64,000 nt of DNA, from positions 36,008 to 100,007 of the forward strand of contig URXM01000006.1 of assembly GCA_900551855.1 (NCBI GenBank), read 5' to 3'. Shown here in pieces: positions 26,257-34,072 of the stretch (the stretch's first letter is position 1; each line of letters starts with the position of its first letter). A program made the position numbers and the translations under genes. Under the pieces are notes generated by a model that had not been told where the DNA came from, did no database searches, and saw only the letters and a list, made by a program, of their open reading frames with translations. The DNA comes from an uncultured Eubacteriales bacterium (GTDB lineage Bacteria; Bacillota; Clostridia; Christensenellales; UBA1242).

Positions 26257-26868
26257 TTATCTGCTTAAAAATTTTATCCATAATTTAGCAACTTTATCTT
26301 GTGCTATTTTTTCGTTGTCTGCTCCGTGTCCAGAGTGCATAACTGTGTAATTTTTATTCAAAAGATATTCAAGGCTTTCTACCATCTTCAATTTGCTTCC
26401 GCCATATAAATCAATCCTGCCCATATCTCTGCCTATCAAAACATCCCCAACAAAAATTTCATCATCAACAATATAACACATGTCGCTTTTGCTGTGCCCA
26501 CCAAGATGTTGATATTCGATTTCAAAATCGCCCAATTTTATCTTTCCATTTTGTTTTAAGAACACAAAACCGGAAAAGTCATCTATCTTAAATTGCCCTT
26601 CGCTGTAATTATATTCTGGATTCTGTAAATATTCTTTTGCTTCTTTAGAGCAATAGATTTCACAACCAAAAAGATTTTTATAACTCTCAACATAATAACA
26701 ATGATCATAATGTCCATGAGTTAAAAAAATTCCAACCACCTTTTTATTGCCAACAACTTTTTCAATTATTTCTGGTTCTACCCCTGCATCTATAATGATG
26801 CAACTATCTTTATGAGAAACAACAAAAACATTGCTTGAAATAAGTTTACTTTCAAATCTTTCTATCAT
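26257..26868 (-). CDS. MBL-fold metallo-hydrolase (glyoxalase II-like)
   Basis: A 203-aa metallo-beta-lactamase-fold protein with THGHYDHCYYV (HxHxDH), LGGHSKSDMCY (second metal His), a metal-ligand Asp in VGDVLIG, and HSGHG. The start is placed at MIERFESK after a GGAG SD; an upstream in-frame ATG 7 codons earlier lacks one. Members hydrolyse thioesters or similar bonds with two Zn/Fe ions; the substrate is not predictable. Confidence 0.85.
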   Translation of the reverse strand: MIERFESKLISSNVFVVSHKDSCIIIDAGVEPEIIEKVVGNKKVVGIFLTHGHYDHCYYVESYKNLFGCEIYCSKEAKEYLQNPEYNYSEGQFKIDDFSGFVFLKQNGKIKLGDFEIEYQHLGGHSKSDMCYIVDDEIFVGDVLIGRDMGRIDLYGGSKLKMVESLEYLLNKNYTVMHSGHGADNEKIAQDKVAKLWIKFLSR

Positions 26869-26959
26869 TTTACATCTCCAAAAACACATTTAGTATAGCA
26901 AGAAATTGAATTTTAAGCAAATTAAATTTGTAAAATATTTGCTATTTTAAGTTTTTTTA

Positions 26960-26989
26960 TTGACAGTTTGCACAGATTTATAGTAAAAT
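26960..26989 (+). promoter_or_regulatory. Promoter of tRNA-Trp
   Basis: TTGACA (26960-26965), 18 bp, TAAAAT (26984-26989). Confidence 0.65.
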
Positions 26990-27013
26990 AAGAAAGCATT
27001 GAAAAGAACATTT

Positions 27014-27087
27014 AGGGGTGTAGTTCATCGGTAGAATGAGAGTCTCCAAAACTCCAGAGGAGGGTTCGATTCCTTCCACCCCTGCCA
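27014..27087 (+). tRNA. tRNA-Trp (anticodon CCA)
   Basis: A 74-nt cloverleaf with acceptor AGGGGTG/CACCCCT, anticodon loop CTCCAAA and encoded CCA at 27085-27087. The outermost anticodon-stem pair is an A-C mismatch; all other arms pair well. It closely resembles Firmicute tRNA-Trp. Confidence 0.93.
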
Positions 27088-27095
27088 AAAATAAA

Positions 27096-27127
27096 AAAAA
27101 CCTTAAATTTCTATTTAAGGTTTTTAT
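27096..27127. terminator. Terminator shared by tRNA-Trp and the DUF378 gene
   Basis: AACCTTAAAT (27099-27108) pairs with ATTTAAGGTT (27113-27122), with A-rich left and T-rich right flanks. It overlaps the end of the leftward 79-aa gene. Confidence 0.8.
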
Positions 27128-27350
27128 TTTTATTGCTATATCCCAAATCTAACATTCCTTTTGAAATAATTGGAGAAATAATCAACCAAATGGCAGCAAG
27201 CGCAATAAGAACATAAATTGCAATTCCCCAACCATTTCTATAGCCCATACACATCCAAGTGACAAGGTCAAAGTTGAAAATTCCTACAAGCCCCCAATTC
27301 AACGCACCAATCAATGTCAAAACATAGGCAATGTAATTTACAATAATCAT
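27111..27350 (-). CDS. DUF378 small membrane protein
   Basis: A 79-aa protein with two predicted membrane helices: residues about 3-28 (YIAYVLTLIGALNWGLVGIF) and about 43-64 (IAIYVLIALAAIWLIIS). The GALNWGL motif is characteristic of DUF378 (YuzA-like) proteins. Function is unknown. A GAGG-type SD precedes it. Confidence 0.85.
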   Translation of the reverse strand: MIIVNYIAYVLTLIGALNWGLVGIFNFDLVTWMCMGYRNGWGIAIYVLIALAAIWLIISPIISKGMLDLGYSNKNKNLK

Positions 27351-27423
27351 ATTCCCTCCTCACTGTTAAGATTTGCAAAGAGAAAATAATTATTCGTAAA
27401 ACAGAAAACAAACATTCAAAACA

Positions 27424-28251
27424 TTATTGATAATATTTATTGATGTTTTTATTTCTCCAATCTTTATCCACTTTGACAAACAACTTCAAAAAACATTGTT
27501 TTTGAAGCAAATTTTCAACATATTTTCTAGTCTCTTGCCCCAATTTTTTCAACACAGAACCATTTTTGCCGATAATGATACCCTTATGTTGTTCTCTCTC
27601 ACAGATTATTTCTGCTTCAATTTTGACTAAATCAGTCATTTCTTCAAAATTTGTTATTTCAACAGCAATTCCGTGAGGTATTTCTTTATCGATATTGTTC
27701 AACAAAAAACCACGAATCTTTTCACAGATCAAAAATGAAATGCTTTTATCTGTATAAAGATCATCTTCATAAATTTGTTGATTTTCTGGCAACAATTCAA
27801 CAATTTTATCTAACAATTTCCCAGTATTCTCACCGCTTGTCACAGAAATATGCATTGCATCAATGTTGTTTTTTATTTGCTTTTTATCAGCCTTGGTTTG
27901 AACCAAAATCAGTTTATCTATTTTCTGCTTTAACATATCGATATACTGCATTTCTTCTTCATCTACATTTTTTGAACCATCAAAAAGATAAAGAACAACG
28001 TCAGCCCCAGCCAAAGCACTTCTCACATTTTTCATCATAAATTTGTCCAAATTGTTTTGACTGTGATGAATCCCTGGAGTGTCTATAAAGATTATTTGAT
28101 AATCTTCTCCATTTTTAATGCCCAAAATGGAATTTCTTGTTGTTTGTCTTCTGTGAGAAACAATAGACACTTCTTCTCCCACATAAAAATTTACCAAACT
28201 GCTTTTCCCTGCATTAGGTTGACCTAAAACGGCAACATAACCACATTTCAT
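27424..28251 (-). CDS. era: GTPase Era
   Basis: A ribosome-assembly GTPase that binds the 3' end of 16S rRNA. G1 is GQPNAGKSS, G2 RQTTRNS, G3 DTPGIHH and G4 TKAD, and the C-terminal KH domain carries GIIIGKNGS. At 275 aa it is some 20-25 residues shorter than typical Era. Its ATG overlaps the ybeY stop (ATGA), so translation is coupled to that gene. Confidence 0.96.
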   Translation of the reverse strand: MKCGYVAVLGQPNAGKSSLVNFYVGEEVSIVSHRRQTTRNSILGIKNGEDYQIIFIDTPGIHHSQNNLDKFMMKNVRSALAGADVVLYLFDGSKNVDEEEMQYIDMLKQKIDKLILVQTKADKKQIKNNIDAMHISVTSGENTGKLLDKIVELLPENQQIYEDDLYTDKSISFLICEKIRGFLLNNIDKEIPHGIAVEITNFEEMTDLVKIEAEIICEREQHKGIIIGKNGSVLKKLGQETRKYVENLLQKQCFLKLFVKVDKDWRNKNINKYYQ

Positions 28252-28706
28252 CTTTCAACTCCAAATTTGTTTAATATAGAATTCGCTGTTTTCATCATCA
28301 ATTTTTCATCTTCTGGTTCTATATGATCATAGCCAAGCAAATGCAAAAGTCCGTGAAGTGCCAAAAAGCAAACTTCTCTTTTTTTGCTATGCCCATATTC
28401 TTTTGCTTGATTGTATGCCACCTTCTTGCAAATGACTATATCCCCCAAGAATAAAACCCCATCTTCATCCAAATCAAATTCTTTAAGACTTTGAGTTGGT
28501 TTTTTGTCAAGGTTTGGAAACGACAAAACATCTGTCACTCTGTCAACATTACGGAATTTTTTGTTAAGGGATTTTATTTCTTCTTCATCAATAAAATTGA
28601 TTGAAACATTCACTTTGCTAAAATCTTCTTTCAAAACTTCCTGTGCAACATTAAACAATTTTGATATTTTGTTTTTATAAGGAAATATTTTTCCATCAAT
28701 AATCAT
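28248..28706 (-). CDS. ybeY: Endoribonuclease YbeY (rRNA maturation factor)
   Basis: A 152-aa metalloprotein with the zinc motif HGLLHLLGYDH and FRNVDRVTDVLSFPN. It is involved in 16S rRNA 3'-end maturation and ribosome quality control. The start is at the ATG after GGAGGAG, 4 bp inside the end of yqfD; an upstream in-frame start would lack an SD. It is coupled on both sides, to yqfD and era. Confidence 0.95.
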   Translation of the reverse strand: MIIDGKIFPYKNKISKLFNVAQEVLKEDFSKVNVSINFIDEEEIKSLNKKFRNVDRVTDVLSFPNLDKKPTQSLKEFDLDEDGVLFLGDIVICKKVAYNQAKEYGHSKKREVCFLALHGLLHLLGYDHIEPEDEKLMMKTANSILNKFGVER

Positions 28707-29833
28707 ACTGCTCCTCCAATCTGTTCTGCTGTGACAATGCAATAATTGACAATAGTCACCCCAGACAAATATCTCAATGTATAAAACTCATCTATTATTT
28801 TATCACAATTATCACAATTTTCCAACGCTTTTTCTTTTGCTTTTGCAATATATTCTTCTCTTACATCTTCAAACTTGCTTTCAATCACCTTTTCTTCAAG
28901 TTCATAATATATTGTTTTTTTCATTTTAAATGGCAAAAATAGATTGCTCGTCAAGTCAACATCTTCATATTCAACTTCATACATATCAAAATTTACATCT
29001 TCCACAAAATTGTAAATTGCAAGTCCAAACAAAGTCACAACATTTTGCTCAACTTTTCTTCCTGTCCTTTCAACTTGAATATATTTTTCATAATGGTCGC
29101 AACTCCCTTCATTGTAAACCTCTGCAAAAACTTCCCCTTTTGCCTCTACCTTTTGAATCTCTCCAGACGCATCAACAACATAAGGTTCTATCAAAACATC
29201 ACCTTTTTTTACGATGTCACCGACCTTTACTTTGGCAGTGCCAGAAATTAAGTTTATTTCAGTAATTTTCCCATCTTTTTGCGAAACAACAGGAGAAAAC
29301 TCTCCATAAATTTCATCAGGCCACAACTTTTCTTTGATATTGATAACCAAAGTTTGTCCCTTAATAATGCATGAGACAAAGCTTATCTCATCAAATTCTT
29401 GCATAAGTCCAAGTTCTATATCTTCCGCAGAAATTTTGTTTTTATTGTTTGAATAATTATTTTTTACATAAGCCATTATCTCTGTGTTATCAAGTTTTTC
29501 CAAACCATTTATTTCATATTGCCAAACAAATTGATTTTGAACAAAATAAACGGCAAAAAAAAGAACAATTGCACAAATAAGGCCATAAGAAGTGATTATT
29601 TTTTTTAAATTATAGGCTGGTCCAAAATGTTCGATTGAAACAATTTCCACATTTTTTTCTTTTAAAAATTTCTCTACTTTCTTTTGGTCAAAATAAGAGC
29701 ACACAAAAGTTGTCTCATTTTTATTTTTTCTTTCAATATCACTTAATGAAACTTGTTTGCATAATGTGTTTAACAATTTTTCTTGATTCAAACTGTTTAT
29801 AAAAAATTTTGTTTGATTTTTGAATTTCATCAA
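28703..29833 (-). CDS. yqfD: Sporulation protein YqfD
   Basis: A 376-aa protein with a single strong membrane helix (about 93-118, containing LICAIVLFFAVYFVQ), a short cytoplasmic N-terminal part, and a long extracytoplasmic region with the motif GLxxYNFVEDVNF near residue 270. This layout and its position after yqfC match stage IV sporulation protein YqfD, needed in the mother cell for forespore development. phoH, which usually follows yqfD, is absent here. Confidence 0.9.
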   Translation of the reverse strand: MMKFKNQTKFFINSLNQEKLLNTLCKQVSLSDIERKNKNETTFVCSYFDQKKVEKFLKEKNVEIVSIEHFGPAYNLKKIITSYGLICAIVLFFAVYFVQNQFVWQYEINGLEKLDNTEIMAYVKNNYSNNKNKISAEDIELGLMQEFDEISFVSCIIKGQTLVINIKEKLWPDEIYGEFSPVVSQKDGKITEINLISGTAKVKVGDIVKKGDVLIEPYVVDASGEIQKVEAKGEVFAEVYNEGSCDHYEKYIQVERTGRKVEQNVVTLFGLAIYNFVEDVNFDMYEVEYEDVDLTSNLFLPFKMKKTIYYELEEKVIESKFEDVREEYIAKAKEKALENCDNCDKIIDEFYTLRYLSGVTIVNYCIVTAEQIGGAV

Positions 29834-30093
29834 ATTTGCTCCACCTTCTTGATAATCCCAGATATTTTGATAGTATTTTCGCTCAGTTCTGCCAAAATCA
29901 TATCTTGTCCTTCAACAATAATAGCTCCTTTTTTAACCTTAAAAGAAATCAATTCTTTGGACAAACTAACCAATCCAGTGTGCCCCTCAACATAAAGCAA
30001 CCGCCCAGAAACATTGATAATATTGAAACTGTCAAAATCAAAATCATTAGAATTTTTTATATTTTCTTTTATCTCACCCAAAAAATTGAACAT
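29830..30093 (-). CDS. yqfC: Sporulation protein YqfC
   Basis: An 87-aa YabP/YqfC-family protein (INVSGRLLYVEGHTGLVSLS and VKKGAIIVEGQDM). It is expected to act in the same sporulation pathway as YqfD, whose start overlaps its stop by 4 bp. SD GGTGAG. In B. subtilis these genes are sigma-E dependent; a convincing sigma-E promoter could not be fixed here, though the upstream DNA contains a CATA-rich stretch. Confidence 0.9.
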   Translation of the reverse strand: MFNFLGEIKENIKNSNDFDFDSFNIINVSGRLLYVEGHTGLVSLSKELISFKVKKGAIIVEGQDMILAELSENTIKISGIIKKVEQI

Positions 30094-30156
30094 AACTCAC
30101 CTATAATATTTTTCAAGATATTATATGATTGTGTGATTGTTAAAAGAAGATAAAAT

Positions 30157-30182
30157 AAAAAAAGAAGATATCAATCTTCTTT
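30157..30182 (-). terminator. Terminator after the acidic membrane protein gene
   Basis: AAGAAGAT (30162-30169) pairs with ATCTTCTT (30174-30181), followed leftward by Ts. It includes the stop codon region and separates floA from yqfC. Confidence 0.75.
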
Positions 30183-30803
30183 ATCATCATATTTTTTTTT
30201 GCCCAAAATATCAGTCATCAAAATTTCTTGTGCCTTTGGAGGTAGTGTTTTAATAAGTTCTGCAATTTCTTCATCGCTTTTACCTTTCAAAGAATTATAA
30301 TCAAAATTCATCAATGCATCAAGTTCGTCATTATTTTCTTCTTCATCATAAGAGTTTTCGTCGTAAGAATCTTCATCATCATCTTCAGAATCCAAATTCT
30401 CTTTTAAGAATTTTTCATACTCTGCAAACTTTTTGTCAAAAAATTCTTCATCACTTTCTTCAAAATCATTGTTTTCATCTTGAGAATTAAATGGAATGAA
30501 ATTGTCATCAAGATCTCCGTTTTGTGATGTTTTATTGTCTGTATTTTTATTTGTTGGTTTGCTATCTAATGAAAAATCTTCCAATACAACATTCATTTTC
30601 TTTTTTTCTTCTGGAGTTTTCTCAATTTCTTGAGACAAACTCAAAGCAGTTTCATCATTTTTAATTATTTTCTCCGCCTGCTCTGCCCTTGTCTTTTTGA
30701 AATTGTCTAATTGTTTTTTATCTTTTTTCTTTCTTAAAACAAAAAACAAAACAATGCCTAAAATGACCAAAACAATAGCACATACATAAATAATTGTATA
30801 CAT
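30171..30803 (-). CDS. Membrane-anchored, highly acidic protein of unknown function
   Basis: A 210-aa protein. Residues 3-24 form one N-terminal membrane helix, followed by a Lys-rich stop-transfer (RKKKDKKQ), so the body is likely cytoplasmic. The rest is charged and low in complexity, very rich in Asp/Glu/Asn between about 90 and 165 (DSEDDDEDSYDENSYDEEEN). A short C-terminal helix contains LPPKAQEILMTDILG. It follows floA by 24 bp and probably shares its promoter. No family was recognised. Confidence 0.75.
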   Translation of the reverse strand: MYTIIYVCAIVLVILGIVLFFVLRKKKDKKQLDNFKKTRAEQAEKIIKNDETALSLSQEIEKTPEEKKKMNVVLEDFSLDSKPTNKNTDNKTSQNGDLDDNFIPFNSQDENNDFEESDEEFFDKKFAEYEKFLKENLDSEDDDEDSYDENSYDEEENNDELDALMNFDYNSLKGKSDEEIAELIKTLPPKAQEILMTDILGKKKYDDKED

Positions 30804-30827
30804 AATAAACCTCCCAAATTTGAAGTA

Positions 30828-31802
30828 TTATTTGCTATTTTTGCCTATCAAATGCCTTCTCATTTCAGTGTCTGCTTGCAAATTTTGTAGTTTATAATAA
30901 TCAACTACATCTTTCATCTTACCTTCTTTAATTGCCTCAACAACAGCCTTTGGAACTTCAGCTTCTTTTTCGATAACCTTTGCACGCATCTCTTCTGCTT
31001 TTGCTTTCATCTCTTGCTCAACTGCAAGAGCAATAAGTCTTCTGTGTTCAAGTTGATTAGCTTTAAGGATTCTATCCTTTTCAATTTGTTCTTTCTCTGC
31101 AGATAAGCCCCTATTATTGCCCAAATCTACATGAATAACATCAGCAGAAACCAAATCATATTTAGAATCATCATCTATACCAGCATCAAAAATTGCTTTA
31201 TCAAGAAGTTGTGGCTTAGAAACTAAATAACTCGCTTTTTCAGTATTTGCAATTTTTGTGACAACAGCTTCAACTGCACGAGCAGAAATTGTTTCTTCTG
31301 CAACTCCGCTTAAAAAGTTTTTTATATCAACTTTCAAAGTCAAGGAAACTTTAACATTCACTTCCCAATTATCCTGTGCCACAGAAGAAATCAATGGAAG
31401 CTCGATAACTTTAGGATTTATGCACTCTCTTACAACTTCCAAAATATCTCTTCCAGAAATATCAATAGCCTTTATAAAATCAATATCAAAATTAAGTTTT
31501 GCATTTTTAGCAGCATTCATACCTTCGACAACTTTCAAAGGATGCCCACCACTTGTTGCAATTATTTCAAGATCATATAAAGATATTTTCAAATGAGATT
31601 TTTTAGAAAGAATATAAGCATTGAAAAGTTCTTCAACATTTTCTTTTCTTAATTTCATACTTATTGATCTAAACAATGGAACATAAGCCCCTGAAAATAA
31701 TGCAGTGAAATATGCTTTTTTAGGCAATAAAATAAACAAAGTAAACAAAAAAATAAAAAGTAAACCAGCCAAAACAATGGCAACAATAACACCAGCGTTC
31801 AT
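30828..31802 (-). CDS. floA: Flotillin-like protein FloA (YqfA)
   Basis: A 324-aa flotillin-like scaffold of membrane microdomains. It has an N-terminal membrane hairpin (about 5-27, VAIVLAGLLFIFLFTLFILLP), an SPFH-type domain with GRDILEVVRECINPKVIELP, and a long coiled-coil-prone C-terminal segment (EKEQIEKDRILKANQLEHRR). Length and sequence fit FloA of Firmicutes (about 330 aa). SD GGGAG. It is first in an operon with the acidic membrane protein. Confidence 0.93.
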   Translation of the reverse strand: MNAGVIVAIVLAGLLFIFLFTLFILLPKKAYFTALFSGAYVPLFRSISMKLRKENVEELFNAYILSKKSHLKISLYDLEIIATSGGHPLKVVEGMNAAKNAKLNFDIDFIKAIDISGRDILEVVRECINPKVIELPLISSVAQDNWEVNVKVSLTLKVDIKNFLSGVAEETISARAVEAVVTKIANTEKASYLVSKPQLLDKAIFDAGIDDDSKYDLVSADVIHVDLGNNRGLSAEKEQIEKDRILKANQLEHRRLIALAVEQEMKAKAEEMRAKVIEKEAEVPKAVVEAIKEGKMKDVVDYYKLQNLQADTEMRRHLIGKNSK

Positions 31803-31843
31803 TATAACTCCCGAATTCTAGTTCTTAAATAAATATTTGTTAT

Positions 31844-31872
31844 ATTATACCACACTGGCATCAATCTGTCTA
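31844..31872 (-). promoter_or_regulatory. floA promoter
   Basis: Minus strand TAGACA (31872-31867), 17 bp, TATAAT (31849-31844), with a TG extended -10. Confidence 0.7.
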
Positions 31873-31885
31873 GGTAGATTTGAAT

Positions 31886-31918
31886 AAAAAAAGAGATGTT
31901 TTTTCATCTCTTTTTTAT
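31886..31918 (-). terminator. Terminator after the 691-aa lipoprotein gene
   Basis: AAGAGATG (31891-31898) pairs with CATCTCTT (31905-31912), with T-runs on both strands; it may also insulate floA. Confidence 0.85.
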
Positions 31919-31920
31919 TT

Positions 31921-33996
31921 TTAAACATCCTGTGTACCAAAGTAATAGATTCCAACTTTATAATTGTAGTTTATATTTGGAGTGCTTTTATCTTTGTTTA
32001 TATCAAAATAAATTTCAATAAAATCACAGGCATCTTCACCAGCTTCATTAACAGAGAATTTGCTTTCATCAAGCGTGCTGTAAAAACCATAAGTTGAAGA
32101 ATTGTTCAATTTATAATATTCTCTAGTTGAATCTGTACCAGTAATCAATTTAGATGCAGAAGCATCTCCTTCCAAAACTGTGCCAGAAACAAATGGATTA
32201 AGCACTCCTCCGCCAATATTGTTGTTAAATTCAGTATTTATTGTAAGTCCACTAGGTAAAGCAATATCATATTGATCTTGTTCTTTTTCGCTATAGCCTA
32301 TATACACCCAATTAACATCAGGATTTTCACCACTAACTTCTCCGTTTTTACCAAACTTAATTTCTTTTTGGAATTCTCCTTGACAGACAATTTCTCCTTG
32401 TCCGCCATTTCCAGAACAACTAAAATATCTAAAACCGACATTTATTGTAATTGATTCTGCCATTTGTTTTGAAGGATCAGGGTTTTCGTAGTATTCAAAA
32501 GCCAACCAAAGATCTTCAATAGGTTTCCCTAAATCTTCACTTTGTGGGAACAATACCAAACTTTGATATTCTGCAGCTTCAATATACTTAAACAACTCAC
32601 TATCATCATCATTTTCATAATTCAAGAAGAAGTAATCTCCAGAATAATCAGTAATTTTTGAAACTGGATATGCGTTGTCGAGTGTCAAACTTTGATTTGT
32701 TTCACTGTCATAACCAATAGGTGCTTGAGAACAAGCGTAATTGATTACATTCTCAATAATTTTTTGATAATTGTGATTAAAGTTTAAAGCAGTTCCTGCC
32801 TCAATATTTCCAGCAACACCATTTTCATCTAATTTGATTGTTTTTTGAGTCACAGTCAACAAGTCTTTAGAAATAGCATTAGCACCAATTACTTTATCTT
32901 TAATAAATCTTGCAATTTGTTCTTTATTCTTAGCTGTCAAACCGATAAATCCGGCTTGCTCTTGATATAATTCTTGAACTCTACCCAAGGCATCAACAAT
33001 GGAAATTGATTGGTTCTCCCATCCGTTGACTCTTATGTCAGAAACGACACCTGATGCATTATATTGGATTTCAAAATCAAACAATGGAGCATCATCTGTT
33101 TCTGTAAAATTACCTTGGTCATCTTCTTCAACATAATCATATCCCAAAACAAACAAGTATGTAGCATATTCCAAAGCATCTTGGAAATAGTTTTCAGCAG
33201 TTAAATTTTCTGTCTCACCTTCAATAACTTGTTGATAATAAGGAGATTCCCAATAATTTATTACTTCACTGTCATCTTTATTTCTTGAAACAGTAGAACT
33301 ATAATATTCCATAAAAGAAGGCATTAAACTTTCTAAAGCCAATTGAAAATACAATTCTTCCCAATTTGAAAATCTTTCATAAAAATTTGTTGAGAATGTA
33401 ATAGTTATCGTTCCGTTATTATTTTCAACATAATTTTGAATGTATTGTTTGGTATCTCCTTCACCATTTGCAGCACTATAGAAAATTTCTCTAAAGAAAA
33501 TACCTTTATTTGTTGCATCATCACTTATTGTCCAGTTCCAACCTGAATTGGTATCAAGTGTTATTTCTTGTTTATTGACACTGTCATCGTTATTATAAGT
33601 TGTTGTAACATCAGAAATTGTATATCTTAAAGAATCATACAAATAGTATTGATTGCTTCCAGTGAAGTTTGTAAATGTTTCACCATTTGTTGTATCAATA
33701 CCATTGAGCAAAGAAATCTCTAAATTTGAACTATATGACTTATCTTCATAAACGATATATAAATTATACAAAATTTCTCTAGCGAAAATGTTATAATAAT
33801 ATTGTGAAGCTTTTTCACCAACAGCTTCAGAAAAATCATATCCTGCAGGTCTGCTCAATGTTTTAGCCCCGGCGAGAGACTGAGGGTTGTCCCCACCGCC
33901 GATTATGCCTCCCATTCCGCCATCACAGCCGACAAAGAACATAAACATAAAACAAAACAATATTGATAAAAATCTTATGTTTCTTCCCTTTTTCAT
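31921..33996 (-). CDS. Large secreted lipoprotein of unknown function
   Basis: A 691-aa protein. The start is set at MKKGRNIRFLSILF because it gives a compact lipoprotein signal with lipobox FFVGC. The mature Cys is followed by a flexible Gly-rich spacer (DGGMGGIIGGGDN). The rest is polar, rich in Tyr, Asn and Asp, with no recognised enzyme motif. Segment 80-300 has many aromatic residues. The C-terminal 200 residues look beta-rich and contain the pair CSGNGGQGEIVCQG. No SD is visible; an in-frame ATG 6 codons upstream is also possible. It is probably surface anchored; role unknown. Confidence 0.7.
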   Translation of the reverse strand: MKKGRNIRFLSILFCFMFMFFVGCDGGMGGIIGGGDNPQSLAGAKTLSRPAGYDFSEAVGEKASQYYYNIFAREILYNLYIVYEDKSYSSNLEISLLNGIDTTNGETFTNFTGSNQYYLYDSLRYTISDVTTTYNNDDSVNKQEITLDTNSGWNWTISDDATNKGIFFREIFYSAANGEGDTKQYIQNYVENNNGTITITFSTNFYERFSNWEELYFQLALESLMPSFMEYYSSTVSRNKDDSEVINYWESPYYQQVIEGETENLTAENYFQDALEYATYLFVLGYDYVEEDDQGNFTETDDAPLFDFEIQYNASGVVSDIRVNGWENQSISIVDALGRVQELYQEQAGFIGLTAKNKEQIARFIKDKVIGANAISKDLLTVTQKTIKLDENGVAGNIEAGTALNFNHNYQKIIENVINYACSQAPIGYDSETNQSLTLDNAYPVSKITDYSGDYFFLNYENDDDSELFKYIEAAEYQSLVLFPQSEDLGKPIEDLWLAFEYYENPDPSKQMAESITINVGFRYFSCSGNGGQGEIVCQGEFQKEIKFGKNGEVSGENPDVNWVYIGYSEKEQDQYDIALPSGLTINTEFNNNIGGGVLNPFVSGTVLEGDASASKLITGTDSTREYYKLNNSSTYGFYSTLDESKFSVNEAGEDACDFIEIYFDINKDKSTPNINYNYKVGIYYFGTQDV

Positions 33997-34039
33997 ATTT
34001 ATATGATAACACAAACTTTAGAAAAATACAATAAATTAA

Positions 34040-34072
34040 AAGAAAAAAGAGAATTGATTACAATTCTCTTTC
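34040..34072 (-). terminator. Terminator overlapping the end of the repeat lipoprotein gene
   Basis: AAGAGAATTG (34047-34056) pairs with CAATTCTCTT (34061-34070), followed leftward by a T-run. It includes the stop codon at 34058. Confidence 0.75.
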
